Below, in pieces: positions 55,022 to 64,000 of a stretch of DNA of 64,000 bases (position 1 is its first letter; every line of letters starts with the position of its first letter). The DNA comes from Sva-07 sp963710625 (lineage in GTDB: Bacteria; Actinomycetota; Acidimicrobiia; Acidimicrobiales; Ilumatobacteraceae): contig CAVQBG010000013.1 of NCBI GenBank assembly GCA_963710625.1, positions 248,001 through 312,000 of the forward strand, in the 5' to 3' direction. The notes below the pieces were generated by a model, which searched no databases, was not told where the DNA came from, and saw nothing but the letters and a program-made list of their open reading frames with translations. The translations under genes and the position numbers were made by a program.

Positions 55022-55765
55022 GTGAGTGATCTCCCGCGCGACCCAGCGACCTTCCTCGTCAATCAGTTCGTGCTCGAGGGTCACATCATCGGAGTCGACG
55101 CGCTGGTCGCCTCGCCGAGGCTCGCCGTGCTGTCCGGCCTCTTGAGCACCGCGGAGTGTGAAGCACTGATCGCGGCGGCGCGCACGCTGATGGCTCCATC
55201 GTTGGTCATCGACGAACGCAACGTGGACAACACCGTCGACGATGCTCGGACGAGTTCGGGCATGCACTTCCCACTCGGCGCATCGAAGGTCGCCGACGAG
55301 ATCCAGCGTCGGATCATGTCCGTCATCGGGCTTCCGATCGATCGAGCGGAGCCGCTCCAGGTGCTTCGATACGGCCCCGGTGAGGAGTACGTCCCCCATT
55401 TCGACTTCTTCGACATCGACGAGGCGAGCAGCGCCACGGGCGATGGACCAGCGACGACCGTGTCCCGCTTCGGGCAGCGCGTCGCGACCATGATCTGCTA
55501 CCTCTCGGCGGTCGAATCAGGCGGTGCCACGGTGTTCCCAGAGGTCGGGCTCGAGGTCCGGCCGCTGCCGGGTCGGGCGGTGTACTTCACCTCCCTCGAC
55601 GCCGACGGTGGTGTCGACCACCGGTCGCTGCACGGTGGCGCACCGGTACACGCCGGAGAGAAGTGGATCGTGACGCAGTGGTGCCGCGAACGTTCCTACC
55701 GCTCAGCCGACGCGGCGTCGTGGGACCCTCCGACGGATTCGCCTCGGATCGACCCCGTACGCTGA
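55022..55765 (+). CDS. Prolyl 4-hydroxylase-like 2-oxoglutarate/Fe(II) dioxygenase
   Basis: The 247-residue protein has the P4Hc fold: iron ligands HFD in VPHFDFFDID and the distal His in HRSLHGGAPV, and the 2-oxoglutarate lysine in GEKWIVTQWC. The SSGMHFPLGASKVADEIQRR and PLQVLRYGPGEEY regions are typical of bacterial prolyl hydroxylase homologues. It probably hydroxylates a peptidyl proline or an amino acid, but the target is unknown. No signal peptide is visible. The GTG start lies 120 bases after the GNAT stop, and the secreted amylase follows in the same direction after 143 bases. Confidence 0.88.
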   Translation: MSDLPRDPATFLVNQFVLEGHIIGVDALVASPRLAVLSGLLSTAECEALIAAARTLMAPSLVIDERNVDNTVDDARTSSGMHFPLGASKVADEIQRRIMSVIGLPIDRAEPLQVLRYGPGEEYVPHFDFFDIDEASSATGDGPATTVSRFGQRVATMICYLSAVESGGATVFPEVGLEVRPLPGRAVYFTSLDADGGVDHRSLHGGAPVHAGEKWIVTQWCRERSYRSADAASWDPPTDSPRIDPVR

Positions 55766-55908
55766 CACCGCTGTACAACCGCTTCCATCGCGGCCGGATG
55801 TGCGTCAAGATGGAGATGTCGGGCATGTTGATCGAGGGGGCTCGACGTCGTTGATCACCGAGAAGAGGTCAGCAGAGTCAAGTTGCTCGAGACATTGAGG
55901 GGATCGCC

Positions 55909-58900
55909 ATGACCACTCGTCATTTCGTCGCATCCGTGATGGCCGCCGGCATGGTGGCGTCAACGGCAATGCCGGCTTCGGTCACCGTCGCCGATCACAC
56001 CCCTCCTCCGACCTCGGTCGCGATCGCCGGGTCATTGCAGAGCGAACTCGGCTGCACCGGCGACTGGCAACCCGACTGCGCCACGACCGACCTCGGCCTC
56101 GATGCCGGCGACGGTGTTTGGCAGGGCACGTTCAGCGTGCCGGCCGGCAACTGGGAGTACAAGGCAGCGCTCAACGACAGCTGGGACGAGAACTACGGCG
56201 CGAACGCCCAGTTCAACGGCGCCAACATCGCACTCTCCCTCGCCGGAGCGACCGACGTCCGCTTCTACTACGACCACGTCACCCATTGGGCCACCGACAA
56301 TGTCAACTCGATCATCGCCACGGCCGCAGGCAGTTTCCAGTCCGAGCTCGGCTGCCCCGGTGACTGGCAACCCGACTGCCTGCGCTCGTGGCTGCAGGAT
56401 CCCGACGGCGACGGAACGTACGAGTTCTCAACCAACGCCATCCCCGCCGGCGACTACGAATTCAAGGTCGCCCTCGACGAGGGATGGAACGAGAGTTACC
56501 CCGCTGGCAACGTCGCGTTCACGGCGGCGACCGGCGACACCGTCACCATCACCTTCGACGCCGCAGCGAAGGACGTGACCGTCACCGTCTCCCCGCCGGC
56601 TCCCGTCGGGGCGACGAACGTCACGATCGCCGGCAGCCTGCAGGACGAGCTCGGCTGCCCCGGCGACTGGCAGCCAGAGTGTGCCGCCACCCACCTTGCG
56701 TTCGACGCCGACGACGACGTCTGGCAGGGGACCTTCGACCTCCCGGTCGGCAGCTTCGAGTACAAGGCGGCGCTCGACGACTCCTGGGACGAGAACTACG
56801 GGGCCAACGCCGCGTTCAACGGATCGAACATCGGGCTCGAGGCGCCTGGCGGTGAGGTCAAGTTCTACTACGACCACACGAGCCACTGGGTCACCGACGA
56901 TGTCAACTCCACCATCGCCACGGCCGCCGGCAGCTTCCAGAGTGAACTCGGTTGCCCCGGCGACTGGCAACCCGACTGCCTGCGGTCGTGGCTGCAGGAT
57001 CCCGACGGTGACGGCGTCTACGAGTTCGCGACCGACCAGATCCCCGCGGGCGAGTACGAGTTCAAGGTCGCCCTCGACGAGGACTGGGCGGAGAGCCATC
57101 CTTCCGACAACATCGCATTCACCGCGGTCGACGGCAACACGGTCACGTTCCGCTACGACTCGGTGACGGATGGGGTCACCGTCGACACCGGCGGCGGCAC
57201 CGCCGAGCCAGGCGACGAACTCCTGGTCCGGCCGCCGGTGCGCGTCGACGCGCAGGACAACGTGTTCTACTTCGTGATGCCGGACCGATTCGACAACGGC
57301 GACACGACCAACGATGCCGGAGGTGACCTGTCGGGCGACCCGCTCGTCAACGGCTTCGACCCGACGAGCAAGGGCTTCTACCACGGCGGCGACCTGGCCG
57401 GTTTGCGCGTCAAACTGCCGTACCTCGACGGCCTCGGCGTCAACGCGATCTGGCTCACGCCACAGTTCACCAACCGGTGGGTGCAAGGCGAGGGCACGCC
57501 TGGGGGCACGAGCACCGGCTACCACGGCTACTGGCAGATCGACTACTCCTCGATCGACCCGCACTTCGGCACCAACGCCGAGATGCAGCAACTCGTCACC
57601 GACGCCCACGCGCTCGGCATCGACATCTACTTCGACATCGTCGCCAACCACACCGGCGACGTGATCACCTACACCGAGGGCGACAACCCGCCGTACATCT
57701 CCAAGTCCGACTCGCCGTACCTCGACAGCCTCGGCGCGCCGTTCGACGACAGCGCCTACGCCGGCACCGGCACGTTCCCGAGCGTCGACCCGGCGATCAG
57801 CTTCCCGTACACGCCGACCTACAACACGGTCAAGGACGAGACGATCAAGTCCCCAGCGTTCCTCAACGACCCGGCCAACTACCACAACCGCGGCAACAGC
57901 ACCTTCACCGGTGAGAACAGCCTGTACGGCGACTTCTTCGGCCTCGACGACCTGTGGACCGAGAAGCCCGAGGTGCAGGAAGGGCTGATCCAGGTCTTCA
58001 AGGACATGGTGACCGACTACGACATCGACGGCTTCCGGGTCGACACCGTCAAGCACGTCAACGACGAGTTCTGGGAGGCGTTCGGCCCGGAGATCGAGGC
58101 GCACGCCGCGGCGCTCGGCAAGCCCGACTTCTTCGTGTTCGGCGAGGTGTTCAGCTTCGACGTCCCCTACCTGTCGCGGTTCAGCACCGACCTGCCACTC
58201 GACGCCGTTCTCGACTTCGGCTTCCAGGGCACCGCCCGCAACTTCGCAGGTCAGAACGGCTCGACCGACACCGTCGCCGGCTTCTACGCCGCCGACGACT
58301 ACTACACCGACGCCGACAGCAACGCCTACTCACTGCCGCTGTTCCTCGGCAACCACGACATCGGCCGGACCGGGCTGTTCATGCAGCAGGACAACCCCGG
58401 CTCGAGCGACGCCGAGCTGGTCGCCCGCAGCGAGCTGGCGCACGCGCTGATGTACTTCGGTCGCGGCATGCCGGTCGTGTACTACGGCGACGAGCAGGGC
58501 TTCACCGGCGACGGCGGCGACCAGGATGCACGCCAGGACATGATGCCGAGTCTCGTCGGAAGCTACAACGACGACGACCTGATCGGCACGACGGCCACGA
58601 CCGCTGACGCCAACTTCGACGTCACCCACCCGCTGTACGAGACACTCGCCGACTACGCCGCCGTTCTCGATGCCCACCCGGCGCTGACCCGGGGCGCCCA
58701 ACTCCACCGGTACAGCGAGGGCTCGGCCGGCATCTACGCGTTCAGCCGCATCGAGCGCACCGAGCGGGTCGAGTACGTCGTGGCGTTGAACAACAGCGAG
58801 TCCGCAGACTCGGCGACGTTCGACACCGACTCCCCGGCGACCGGCTTCACCGAGATCTGGCCCGGCACCGGCCCGACGATCGCCAGCGACGCAACCGGCA

Positions 58901-61900
58901 GCCTGACGGTCGACGTCCCGGCGCTCGGCGTCAGGGTCTACCGCGCCGACGCCGGCATCGCCGTGCCCGGCGCAGCGCCGGTCGTCACGATGGCCGCGCC
59001 CGCCGTCGGCGCCGCGGTGCTCGGCCGGGTCGAGGTCGGCGCCTCGCTCTCGTCGGACGCGTACACCGAGGTGACGTTCGCCGTCTCGGTCGACGGTGCC
59101 CCGTACGAGCACATCGGCACCGACGACAACGCGCCGTACCGCGTGTTCTACGACGTGTCCGGACTCCCCGCCGGCACGACGGTCGACTTCAAAGCGATCG
59201 CCGACAACGCATCGGGCTCGATCTCCTCGGCGAAGGTGTCGGCGGTGGTCGGGTCGGAGGAACCGCCCGCATTCGGCGGGTTCGACTACGCGGTCGTCCA
59301 CTACAACCGGTCGGACGGCGACTACGGCGATCACACGACCGGTGACTTCAACGACTTCTGGGGTCTGCACCTGTGGGGCGACGCGATCGATCCTTCCGAG
59401 GTGACCGAGTGGACCTCGCCCAAGCCGTTCCTCGGCGAGGACGAGTTCGGCCGCTTCGCCTGGATCCGCCGCGGCGGCGCCGACAGCCAGGTCAACTTCA
59501 TCGTCCACCGGGGCGACAGCAAGGACACCGGCCCCGACCGGTCCTTCGACGCCGACGCCAACCCGGAGATCTGGATCAACCAGGGCGACGCGTCGATCTA
59601 CACCAGCCAGGCCGACGCGCAGGGATTCGCCACGATCCGCTACCACCGCGACGACGGCGACTACGGCGACCCGACCAGTCCCGACTACACGGACTTCTGG
59701 GGCCTCCACCTGTGGGGCGACGCGATCGGCGCGGGTGAGGCCACCGAGTGGACGAGCCCCAAGCCGCCCGACGGCATCGACGGCTACGGCGCCTTCTGGA
59801 ACGTGCCGATCGTCGACTCGTCCCAGCCGTTGAACTTCATCATCCACCGCGGCGACGCCAAGGACCCGGGCCCCGACGAGAGCTTCGTCCCCGCCGACAT
59901 CCCGACGGTGTGGAAGCAGTCGGGCGACGCCGAGATCTACCCGTCGCGCGGCGCCGCCGAGGACACCGCGATCATCCACTACCACCGACCAGACGGCGAC
60001 TACGGCGACCCCACCAGCACCGACTTCAACGACTTCTGGGGCCTCCACGTGTGGGAGGGCTCGGTCAGCCCGACCGTGTGGCAGGATCCGGTCCGCTGGA
60101 ACGACGTCGACACCTTCGGCCCGCAGTTCGAGGTGCCCGTCGAGGACGGCGCGCCGCAGCTCGCGTACATCGTCCATCGCGGCGACCAGAAGGACCCCGG
60201 CCCCGACCAGTTCCTGTCGTTCGACCCGTGGGGCTACGAGGTCTGGCAGCTCTCCGGCGAGAAACCGTCCGATCCGGCCGAGCCGCACTACGTGCTGCCG
60301 ATCGTCGGCACCGGCGCGGCCCCGGGCAACCTCGACGAGCAACGGGCGTACTGGGTGTCGGAGGACACGATCGCCTGGGCCGCCGCCGGCAATCCGAGCG
60401 TCGACTACGCCCTGTGCCACGCCGCGACCGGTGGGCTCACACTCGGCGCGGCCGGCATCGGTGGCGGCGACTGCATCGCACTCACTCTCGGCGCCCCGTA
60501 CCCGACGGGCGTCGACGGGTTCCTGCACCTCGCAGGGATGCCGACGCTGAAGCTCCCGGCCGGCGCACTCGGCGACGTGCCGTCGATCCTCACCGGTCAG
60601 GTCGGTGTCCAGGCGGTCGACGCCGGCCTCCGCATCGACGCGACCGGCCTCCAGTTGCCCGGCGTGCTCGACGACCTCTACGCCACCGACACCGAGCTCG
60701 GAGTCGTGTGGCACGCCGGCGTACCGACGATCAGGCTGTGGGCACCGACGGCGAAGAACGTCACGCTGCACGTGTTCGACGACGCCGACCCGGCGACCGC
60801 GTCGACCACCTCCACGATGGCGGTCGACGCCGCCAACGGCGTGTGGTCGGCGACCGGCGACGCGGCCTGGAACGAGAAGTTCTACCTGTTCGAGGTCGAG
60901 GTCTACGTGCCGTCGACCGGCACGGTCGAGACCAACATCGTCACCGACCCGTACTCGGTGTCGCTGTCGACCAACTCGGAGCGCAGCCAGATCGTCGACC
61001 TCGCCGACCCCGCGCTCGCGCCGACCGGGTGGGACACGGTCGCCAAGCCCGACCTGCAGGCGCCCGAGGACATCTCGGTCTACGAACTGCACGTCCGCGA
61101 CTTCTCGATCTTCGACGAGACCGTCCCGGCCGCCGAGCGCGGCACGTTCGCCGCGTTCACCGAGACCGGGTCGAACGGGATGCAGCATCTGGCCGAGTTG
61201 GCCGACGCCGGACTCAGCCATGTCCACCTGCTCCCGGTGTTCGACATCGCGACGATCGAGGAGGACGCATCGCTGCGCCAGGAGCCCGATCCAACGGTGC
61301 TGGCAACGTACGCCCCCGATTCCGACCAGCAGCAGGCGGCGGTCACCGCGACCGCCGACGTCGACGGGTTCAACTGGGGCTACGACCCGTACCACTACAC
61401 GACGCCCGAGGGCTCGTACTCGACCGACCCGGACGGGCCGCGGCGCATCGTCGAGTTCCGCGAGATGGTCGAGTCGCTCAACGACACCGGCTTGCGGGTC
61501 GTGATGGACGTCGTCTACAACCACACCAACTCGGCCGGCCAGGCGCCGACGTCGGTGCTCGACCGCATCGTCCCTGGCTATTACCAGCGTCTCGACGACG
61601 CGGGCGCCGTCGAGACGTCGACGTGCTGCGCGAACACGGCGACCGAGCACGCGATGATGGGCAAGCTGATGGTCGACTCGGTCGTCACGTGGGCCAAGCA
61701 GTACAAGGTCGACGGCTTCCGGTTCGACCTGATGGGCCATCACAGCAAGCAGAACATGGCCGACGTGCGGGCCGCTCTCGATGCGCTGACCCTCGCCGAC
61801 GACGGCGTCGACGGCTCGTCGATCTACCTCTACGGCGAGGGTTGGAACTTCGGCGAGGTGGCCGACGACGCCCGGTTCGTCCAGGCGACCCAGCTGAACA

Positions 61901-63624
61901 TGGGTGGCACCGGCATCGGTACGTTCTCCGACCGGCTGCGCGACGCGGTCCGTGGTGGTGGGCCGTTCGACGACGGGCAGAGCCTGCTCGACAACCAGGG
62001 GTACATCAACGGACTCTGGTACGACAGCAACGGCGGTCTGTCCGAGCCGGCGGCGCTGAACGAGTTGCTGCTGTCCGCCGACCAGATCCGGGTCGGCCTG
62101 GCGGGCAACCTGGCGAGATACGAGTTCGTCGACCGCAACGGCAACCTCGTCCGGGGCGACCAAGTCGATTACAACGGCTCGCCAGCCGGCTACACCGCCG
62201 ACCCGCAGGAGAACATCGTCTACATCGCCGCCCACGACAACCAGACGCTGTTCGACATCGGCCAGTACCACCACCCGGTGGGCACGTCGATGGCCGATCG
62301 GGTGCGTGCGCAGAACGTCGGCAACGCCGTCGTCGCCCTCGCCCAGGGCGTGCCGTTCTTGCACGCCGGCCAGGACATGTTGCGTTCGAAGTCGCTCGAC
62401 CGCGACTCGTTCAACTCGGGCGACTGGTTCAACCGCCTCGACTTCACCTACCAGTCCAACAACTTCGGTGTCGGTCTCCCGGTCGCTGAGAAGAACCAGT
62501 CGAACTGGCCGATCCAGGGCCCGCTGCTGGCGGACCCGGCGCTCGCGCCGGCGCCAGCGGACATCGAGCGCACTGCCGACGTCACGCAGGAATGGCTCGC
62601 GGTCCGGGAGAGCACACCGCTGTTCCACCTGGAGAGCGCGGCCGACGTGCAGGAGCGGGTGTCGTTCCTGAACAGCGGTGCCGGGCAGATCCCCGGCCTG
62701 ATCGCGATGCAGATCGCCGACCCGTCCGACGGTGGCGCCGATCTCGACCGGGCCCTCGACGGGCTGGTCTCGCTGTTCAATCCGACCGACGACCCGATCG
62801 ACTTCACGGCTGGCGCGCTGGCTGGAGCCGCCATGTACCTGCACCCGGTGCTCGTCGGTTCGGTCGACGCTGTCGTGGCCACCGCATCGTTCGACGAGGC
62901 GACGGGGACCTTCTCGATCCCCGCCCGTACCGCGGCGGTCTTCGTCGACTACGCACTCGCTGAGTGCGGCACGCAGGGCCCGGATGAGGGCTGCGTGGTA
63001 CCGGCCGGCACGGTGCACGACGGCAACCTCGACGTCGATGGCGAGGTGCTCGTGCTCGGAGAGGTGACTGGCCACGTCAAGGCCGAGGGCGGCACGGTCA
63101 CGGTCGGCACCGGCGGCACAGTCGGCAAGCACATCGAACAGAAGGGCGACGGCGACGTCGTCCTCGCTGAGGGTTCCAACGTTGCCGGAAGGGTCAGGGA
63201 GGCCGGAAACGGGTCGGTCGTCATCGACGGTTCGGTCGGAACCGACGTCGAGGAGCAGGACAGCGGTGATCTGACGATCGGCACGAGCGCGGTCGTCGGC
63301 CGCGACGTGAAGGAGTCCGGCGACGGGTCGGTCGTCGTGTCCGGAGCCGTGGGACGCGACGTGGAGGAGAAGAACGACGGGGATCTCACCGTCGGCGCCG
63401 GCGCCACCGTCGGCCGCGATGTGAAGGAGTCAGGCGACGGTGATCTCGTGCTCATCGGCCCATCGTCGATCGGGAGAGACATCAAGGAATCCAACGATGG
63501 TGATCTCGTTGCCGGCGCCGACGTCGTCGTCAACCGGAACGCCGACTCCAACGGCAACGGGAACTGCACGATCTCGCCACAGGCGACGGTCAAGGGCAAG
63601 CGCTACGGCGACTGCACACCCTGA
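55909..63624 (+). CDS. Giant secreted amylase/pullulanase with C-terminal beta-solenoid-like repeats
   Basis: This 2571-residue protein has a Sec signal (residues 1-28), four X25-like starch-binding modules (36-430) in an A-B-A-B pattern, a GH13 alpha-amylase domain with nucleophile Asp712, acid Glu746 and stabiliser Asp817 (DGFRVDTVKH, VFGEVF, GNHDIG), a small Fn3-like module (1024-1115), three PUD/CBM41-like modules (1125-1450), a pullulanase N2-like and CBM48 region (1455-1690), and a second GH13 domain of pullulanase type with Asp1940, Glu1977 and Asp2110 (GFRFDLMGHH, GEGWNFGE, AAHDNQ). It should degrade starch, glycogen and pullulan outside the cell. From 2363 to the end are about ten Gly/Asp-rich repeats. 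GAGGGG lies before the ATG. No transporter or other glycosidase is next to it. Confidence 0.93.
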   Translation: MTTRHFVASVMAAGMVASTAMPASVTVADHTPPPTSVAIAGSLQSELGCTGDWQPDCATTDLGLDAGDGVWQGTFSVPAGNWEYKAALNDSWDENYGANAQFNGANIALSLAGATDVRFYYDHVTHWATDNVNSIIATAAGSFQSELGCPGDWQPDCLRSWLQDPDGDGTYEFSTNAIPAGDYEFKVALDEGWNESYPAGNVAFTAATGDTVTITFDAAAKDVTVTVSPPAPVGATNVTIAGSLQDELGCPGDWQPECAATHLAFDADDDVWQGTFDLPVGSFEYKAALDDSWDENYGANAAFNGSNIGLEAPGGEVKFYYDHTSHWVTDDVNSTIATAAGSFQSELGCPGDWQPDCLRSWLQDPDGDGVYEFATDQIPAGEYEFKVALDEDWAESHPSDNIAFTAVDGNTVTFRYDSVTDGVTVDTGGGTAEPGDELLVRPPVRVDAQDNVFYFVMPDRFDNGDTTNDAGGDLSGDPLVNGFDPTSKGFYHGGDLAGLRVKLPYLDGLGVNAIWLTPQFTNRWVQGEGTPGGTSTGYHGYWQIDYSSIDPHFGTNAEMQQLVTDAHALGIDIYFDIVANHTGDVITYTEGDNPPYISKSDSPYLDSLGAPFDDSAYAGTGTFPSVDPAISFPYTPTYNTVKDETIKSPAFLNDPANYHNRGNSTFTGENSLYGDFFGLDDLWTEKPEVQEGLIQVFKDMVTDYDIDGFRVDTVKHVNDEFWEAFGPEIEAHAAALGKPDFFVFGEVFSFDVPYLSRFSTDLPLDAVLDFGFQGTARNFAGQNGSTDTVAGFYAADDYYTDADSNAYSLPLFLGNHDIGRTGLFMQQDNPGSSDAELVARSELAHALMYFGRGMPVVYYGDEQGFTGDGGDQDARQDMMPSLVGSYNDDDLIGTTATTADANFDVTHPLYETLADYAAVLDAHPALTRGAQLHRYSEGSAGIYAFSRIERTERVEYVVALNNSESADSATFDTDSPATGFTEIWPGTGPTIASDATGSLTVDVPALGVRVYRADAGIAVPGAAPVVTMAAPAVGAAVLGRVEVGASLSSDAYTEVTFAVSVDGAPYEHIGTDDNAPYRVFYDVSGLPAGTTVDFKAIADNASGSISSAKVSAVVGSEEPPAFGGFDYAVVHYNRSDGDYGDHTTGDFNDFWGLHLWGDAIDPSEVTEWTSPKPFLGEDEFGRFAWIRRGGADSQVNFIVHRGDSKDTGPDRSFDADANPEIWINQGDASIYTSQADAQGFATIRYHRDDGDYGDPTSPDYTDFWGLHLWGDAIGAGEATEWTSPKPPDGIDGYGAFWNVPIVDSSQPLNFIIHRGDAKDPGPDESFVPADIPTVWKQSGDAEIYPSRGAAEDTAIIHYHRPDGDYGDPTSTDFNDFWGLHVWEGSVSPTVWQDPVRWNDVDTFGPQFEVPVEDGAPQLAYIVHRGDQKDPGPDQFLSFDPWGYEVWQLSGEKPSDPAEPHYVLPIVGTGAAPGNLDEQRAYWVSEDTIAWAAAGNPSVDYALCHAATGGLTLGAAGIGGGDCIALTLGAPYPTGVDGFLHLAGMPTLKLPAGALGDVPSILTGQVGVQAVDAGLRIDATGLQLPGVLDDLYATDTELGVVWHAGVPTIRLWAPTAKNVTLHVFDDADPATASTTSTMAVDAANGVWSATGDAAWNEKFYLFEVEVYVPSTGTVETNIVTDPYSVSLSTNSERSQIVDLADPALAPTGWDTVAKPDLQAPEDISVYELHVRDFSIFDETVPAAERGTFAAFTETGSNGMQHLAELADAGLSHVHLLPVFDIATIEEDASLRQEPDPTVLATYAPDSDQQQAAVTATADVDGFNWGYDPYHYTTPEGSYSTDPDGPRRIVEFREMVESLNDTGLRVVMDVVYNHTNSAGQAPTSVLDRIVPGYYQRLDDAGAVETSTCCANTATEHAMMGKLMVDSVVTWAKQYKVDGFRFDLMGHHSKQNMADVRAALDALTLADDGVDGSSIYLYGEGWNFGEVADDARFVQATQLNMGGTGIGTFSDRLRDAVRGGGPFDDGQSLLDNQGYINGLWYDSNGGLSEPAALNELLLSADQIRVGLAGNLARYEFVDRNGNLVRGDQVDYNGSPAGYTADPQENIVYIAAHDNQTLFDIGQYHHPVGTSMADRVRAQNVGNAVVALAQGVPFLHAGQDMLRSKSLDRDSFNSGDWFNRLDFTYQSNNFGVGLPVAEKNQSNWPIQGPLLADPALAPAPADIERTADVTQEWLAVRESTPLFHLESAADVQERVSFLNSGAGQIPGLIAMQIADPSDGGADLDRALDGLVSLFNPTDDPIDFTAGALAGAAMYLHPVLVGSVDAVVATASFDEATGTFSIPARTAAVFVDYALAECGTQGPDEGCVVPAGTVHDGNLDVDGEVLVLGEVTGHVKAEGGTVTVGTGGTVGKHIEQKGDGDVVLAEGSNVAGRVREAGNGSVVIDGSVGTDVEEQDSGDLTIGTSAVVGRDVKESGDGSVVVSGAVGRDVEEKNDGDLTVGAGATVGRDVKESGDGDLVLIGPSSIGRDIKESNDGDLVAGADVVVNRNADSNGNGNCTISPQATVKGKRYGDCTP
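56014..57200 (+). repeat. Duplicated two-module X25-like starch-binding unit
   Basis: Modules 1 and 3 share SLQSELGC-GDWQP-C and YKAALxDSWDENYGANAxFNG. Modules 2 and 4 share AAGSFQSELGCPGDWQPDCL, RSWLQDPDGDG and YEFKVALDE. The arrangement therefore arose by duplication of a roughly 600-base pair of modules inside the amylase gene. The two copies are unusually alike at DNA level. Confidence 0.75.
62995..63600 (+). repeat. Tandem 18-20-residue repeats at the amylase C-terminus
   Basis: About ten units follow the pattern VGRDVKESGDGDLVVxGxAx, with VGRDV or a variant then alternating KESGDG, EEKNDG or EQKGDG. Repetition of short hydrophobic strands with turn-rich Gly/Asp segments is what a right-handed beta-solenoid of bactofilin type looks like. 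The last unit ends in two cysteines (CTISPQ, GDCTP). Confidence 0.7.
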
Positions 63625-63647
63625 CCGCAGTCCGCAGGACCACGGTC
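63623..63647 (+). terminator. Stem-loop downstream of the giant amylase gene
   Basis: GACCG-CA-GTCC pairs with GGAC-CA-CGGTC around a GCA loop. It starts within the stop codon. There is no T tract. Confidence 0.55.
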
Positions 63648-63733
63648 GAGAGCTGATCTGGGGCACGTCGGCTGGTCACCAGGAAGGGTCGCTGTGCGGT
63701 TTGGCGTGTGCTGGTTTCGGGGAGTCTCCCGGC

Positions 63734-64000
63734 ATGGCAACGTCAGAACAGACCAGCAACGATGTGCGATCCCAAATCGAACGCCGATTCGACGAGTTCG
63801 AGTCCGCCATCACCGAGCGGTTGGACGAACTCGAAGATCGCCTGCCGCCGATCCCCCGCAAGGCCGTCACCCTCGGACGCGCGAGCGCAGCTCGCATCAG
63901 CGCCACGACCGGCGGGATCGCACGCGACATCGAGCGCCAGTTCGCACGTGTGACCACCGTTGCGGGCGACGCCGTCAACACCTCCGTGGGTCAGACCCGA
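63734..64000 (+). CDS. Charged coiled-coil protein (3' end outside window)
   Basis: The visible 89 codons start at an ATG with GGGGAG upstream. The N-terminal part is a charged amphipathic helix with heptad-like spacing (SNDVRSQIERRFDEFESAITERLDELEDRL), then a proline hinge and a second helical, Ala/Thr-rich stretch (SAARISATTGGIARDIERQFARVTTVAGDAV). It could be a surface, phasin-like or regulatory helical protein, and no family is recognised. Its function cannot be inferred. Confidence 0.65.
   Translation, partial: MATSEQTSNDVRSQIERRFDEFESAITERLDELEDRLPPIPRKAVTLGRASAARISATTGGIARDIERQFARVTTVAGDAVNTSVGQTR

Noticed and set aside
55663..55854. A 63-codon frame across the prolyl-hydroxylase 3' end and the amylase leader
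   Set aside because: It overlaps a certain gene in another frame, has biased composition and no ribosome site.
58330..63132. A 1600-codon open frame antisense to the giant amylase gene
   Set aside because: It is a GC-bias shadow: Arg/Asp/Val-rich low-complexity translation with no domain, lying opposite two complete GH13 domains.

Overview
The window is GC-rich bacterial chromosome with strong G/C third-position bias and coding on both strands. Several gene families point to a free-living actinobacterium: two F420-type luciferase-like oxidoreductases, a PAC2-family (proteasome-chaperone-like) protein, a DUF2510 protein, two WS/DGAT-type acyltransferases, a fatty-acyl-AMP ligase, tandem P450s and a DUF222/HNH gene. 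The mix fits the class Acidimicrobiia (Ilumatobacter-like), but that placement is inference and not a match I could run. I see no rRNA, tRNA, CRISPR array, insertion sequence or prophage, and no gene-free stretch longer than 300 bases.

Layout. Positions 1-2240 hold competence genes comEC (cut by the left edge) and comEA (frameshifted), with an opposite-strand membrane gene between them. Positions 2338-8550 hold a desaturase and divergent PaaX regulator, a thioredoxin/TPR protein, a phosphotransferase, a PAC2 protein, an F420-type oxidoreductase and a membrane protein. Positions 8553-11273 are a metal ABC transporter with a palindromic operator candidate. Positions 11407-19643 are one unbroken eight-gene plus-strand operon in which every stop overlaps the next start: a ThuA-like/Gfo-Idh-MocA fusion, a second Gfo/Idh/MocA enzyme, an alpha/beta hydrolase, a peptidase-S51-like protein fused to a CysRS-like tail, and a complete osmoprotectant-type ABC importer. 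Positions 19663-24521 hold an HDAC-family deacetylase, TetR regulator, second F420-type oxidoreductase, fatty-acyl-AMP ligase and zinc ribbon. Positions 24635-28788 are a second osmoprotectant-type importer on the minus strand. Then follow nagA, a serine hydrolase, leuS, a decayed DUF222/HNH gene and two P450 paralogues (29042-38364).

Positions 38424-49281 hold a tiny acidic protein, two WS/DGAT-like proteins (one without the catalytic motif), an L,D-transpeptidase lipoprotein, a lipase-like hydrolase, a DUF2510 protein, an acyl-CoA dehydrogenase, a frameshifted methyltransferase, a small HNH-like protein, a cupin, a universal stress protein, an SDR and a CinA-like amidase. Positions 49300-54081 are the [NiFe]-hydrogenase maturation operon hypFCDE, without hypA, hypB or hydrogenase subunits here. 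After a GNAT and a prolyl-4-hydroxylase-like gene comes the largest feature: a secreted 2571-residue two-catalytic-domain amylase/pullulanase (55909-63624) ending in an unusual glycine/aspartate-rich tandem repeat that looks like a beta-solenoid. A coiled-coil gene runs off the right edge.

Two patterns cut across the window. Many isolated genes carry a TANNNT hexamer 6-8 nt before the start codon and no Shine-Dalgarno sequence, the signature of leaderless transcripts; this also fixes several starts. Separately, comEA and the methyltransferase are each broken by one-base losses in G runs, so consensus-sequence error is as likely as real decay.
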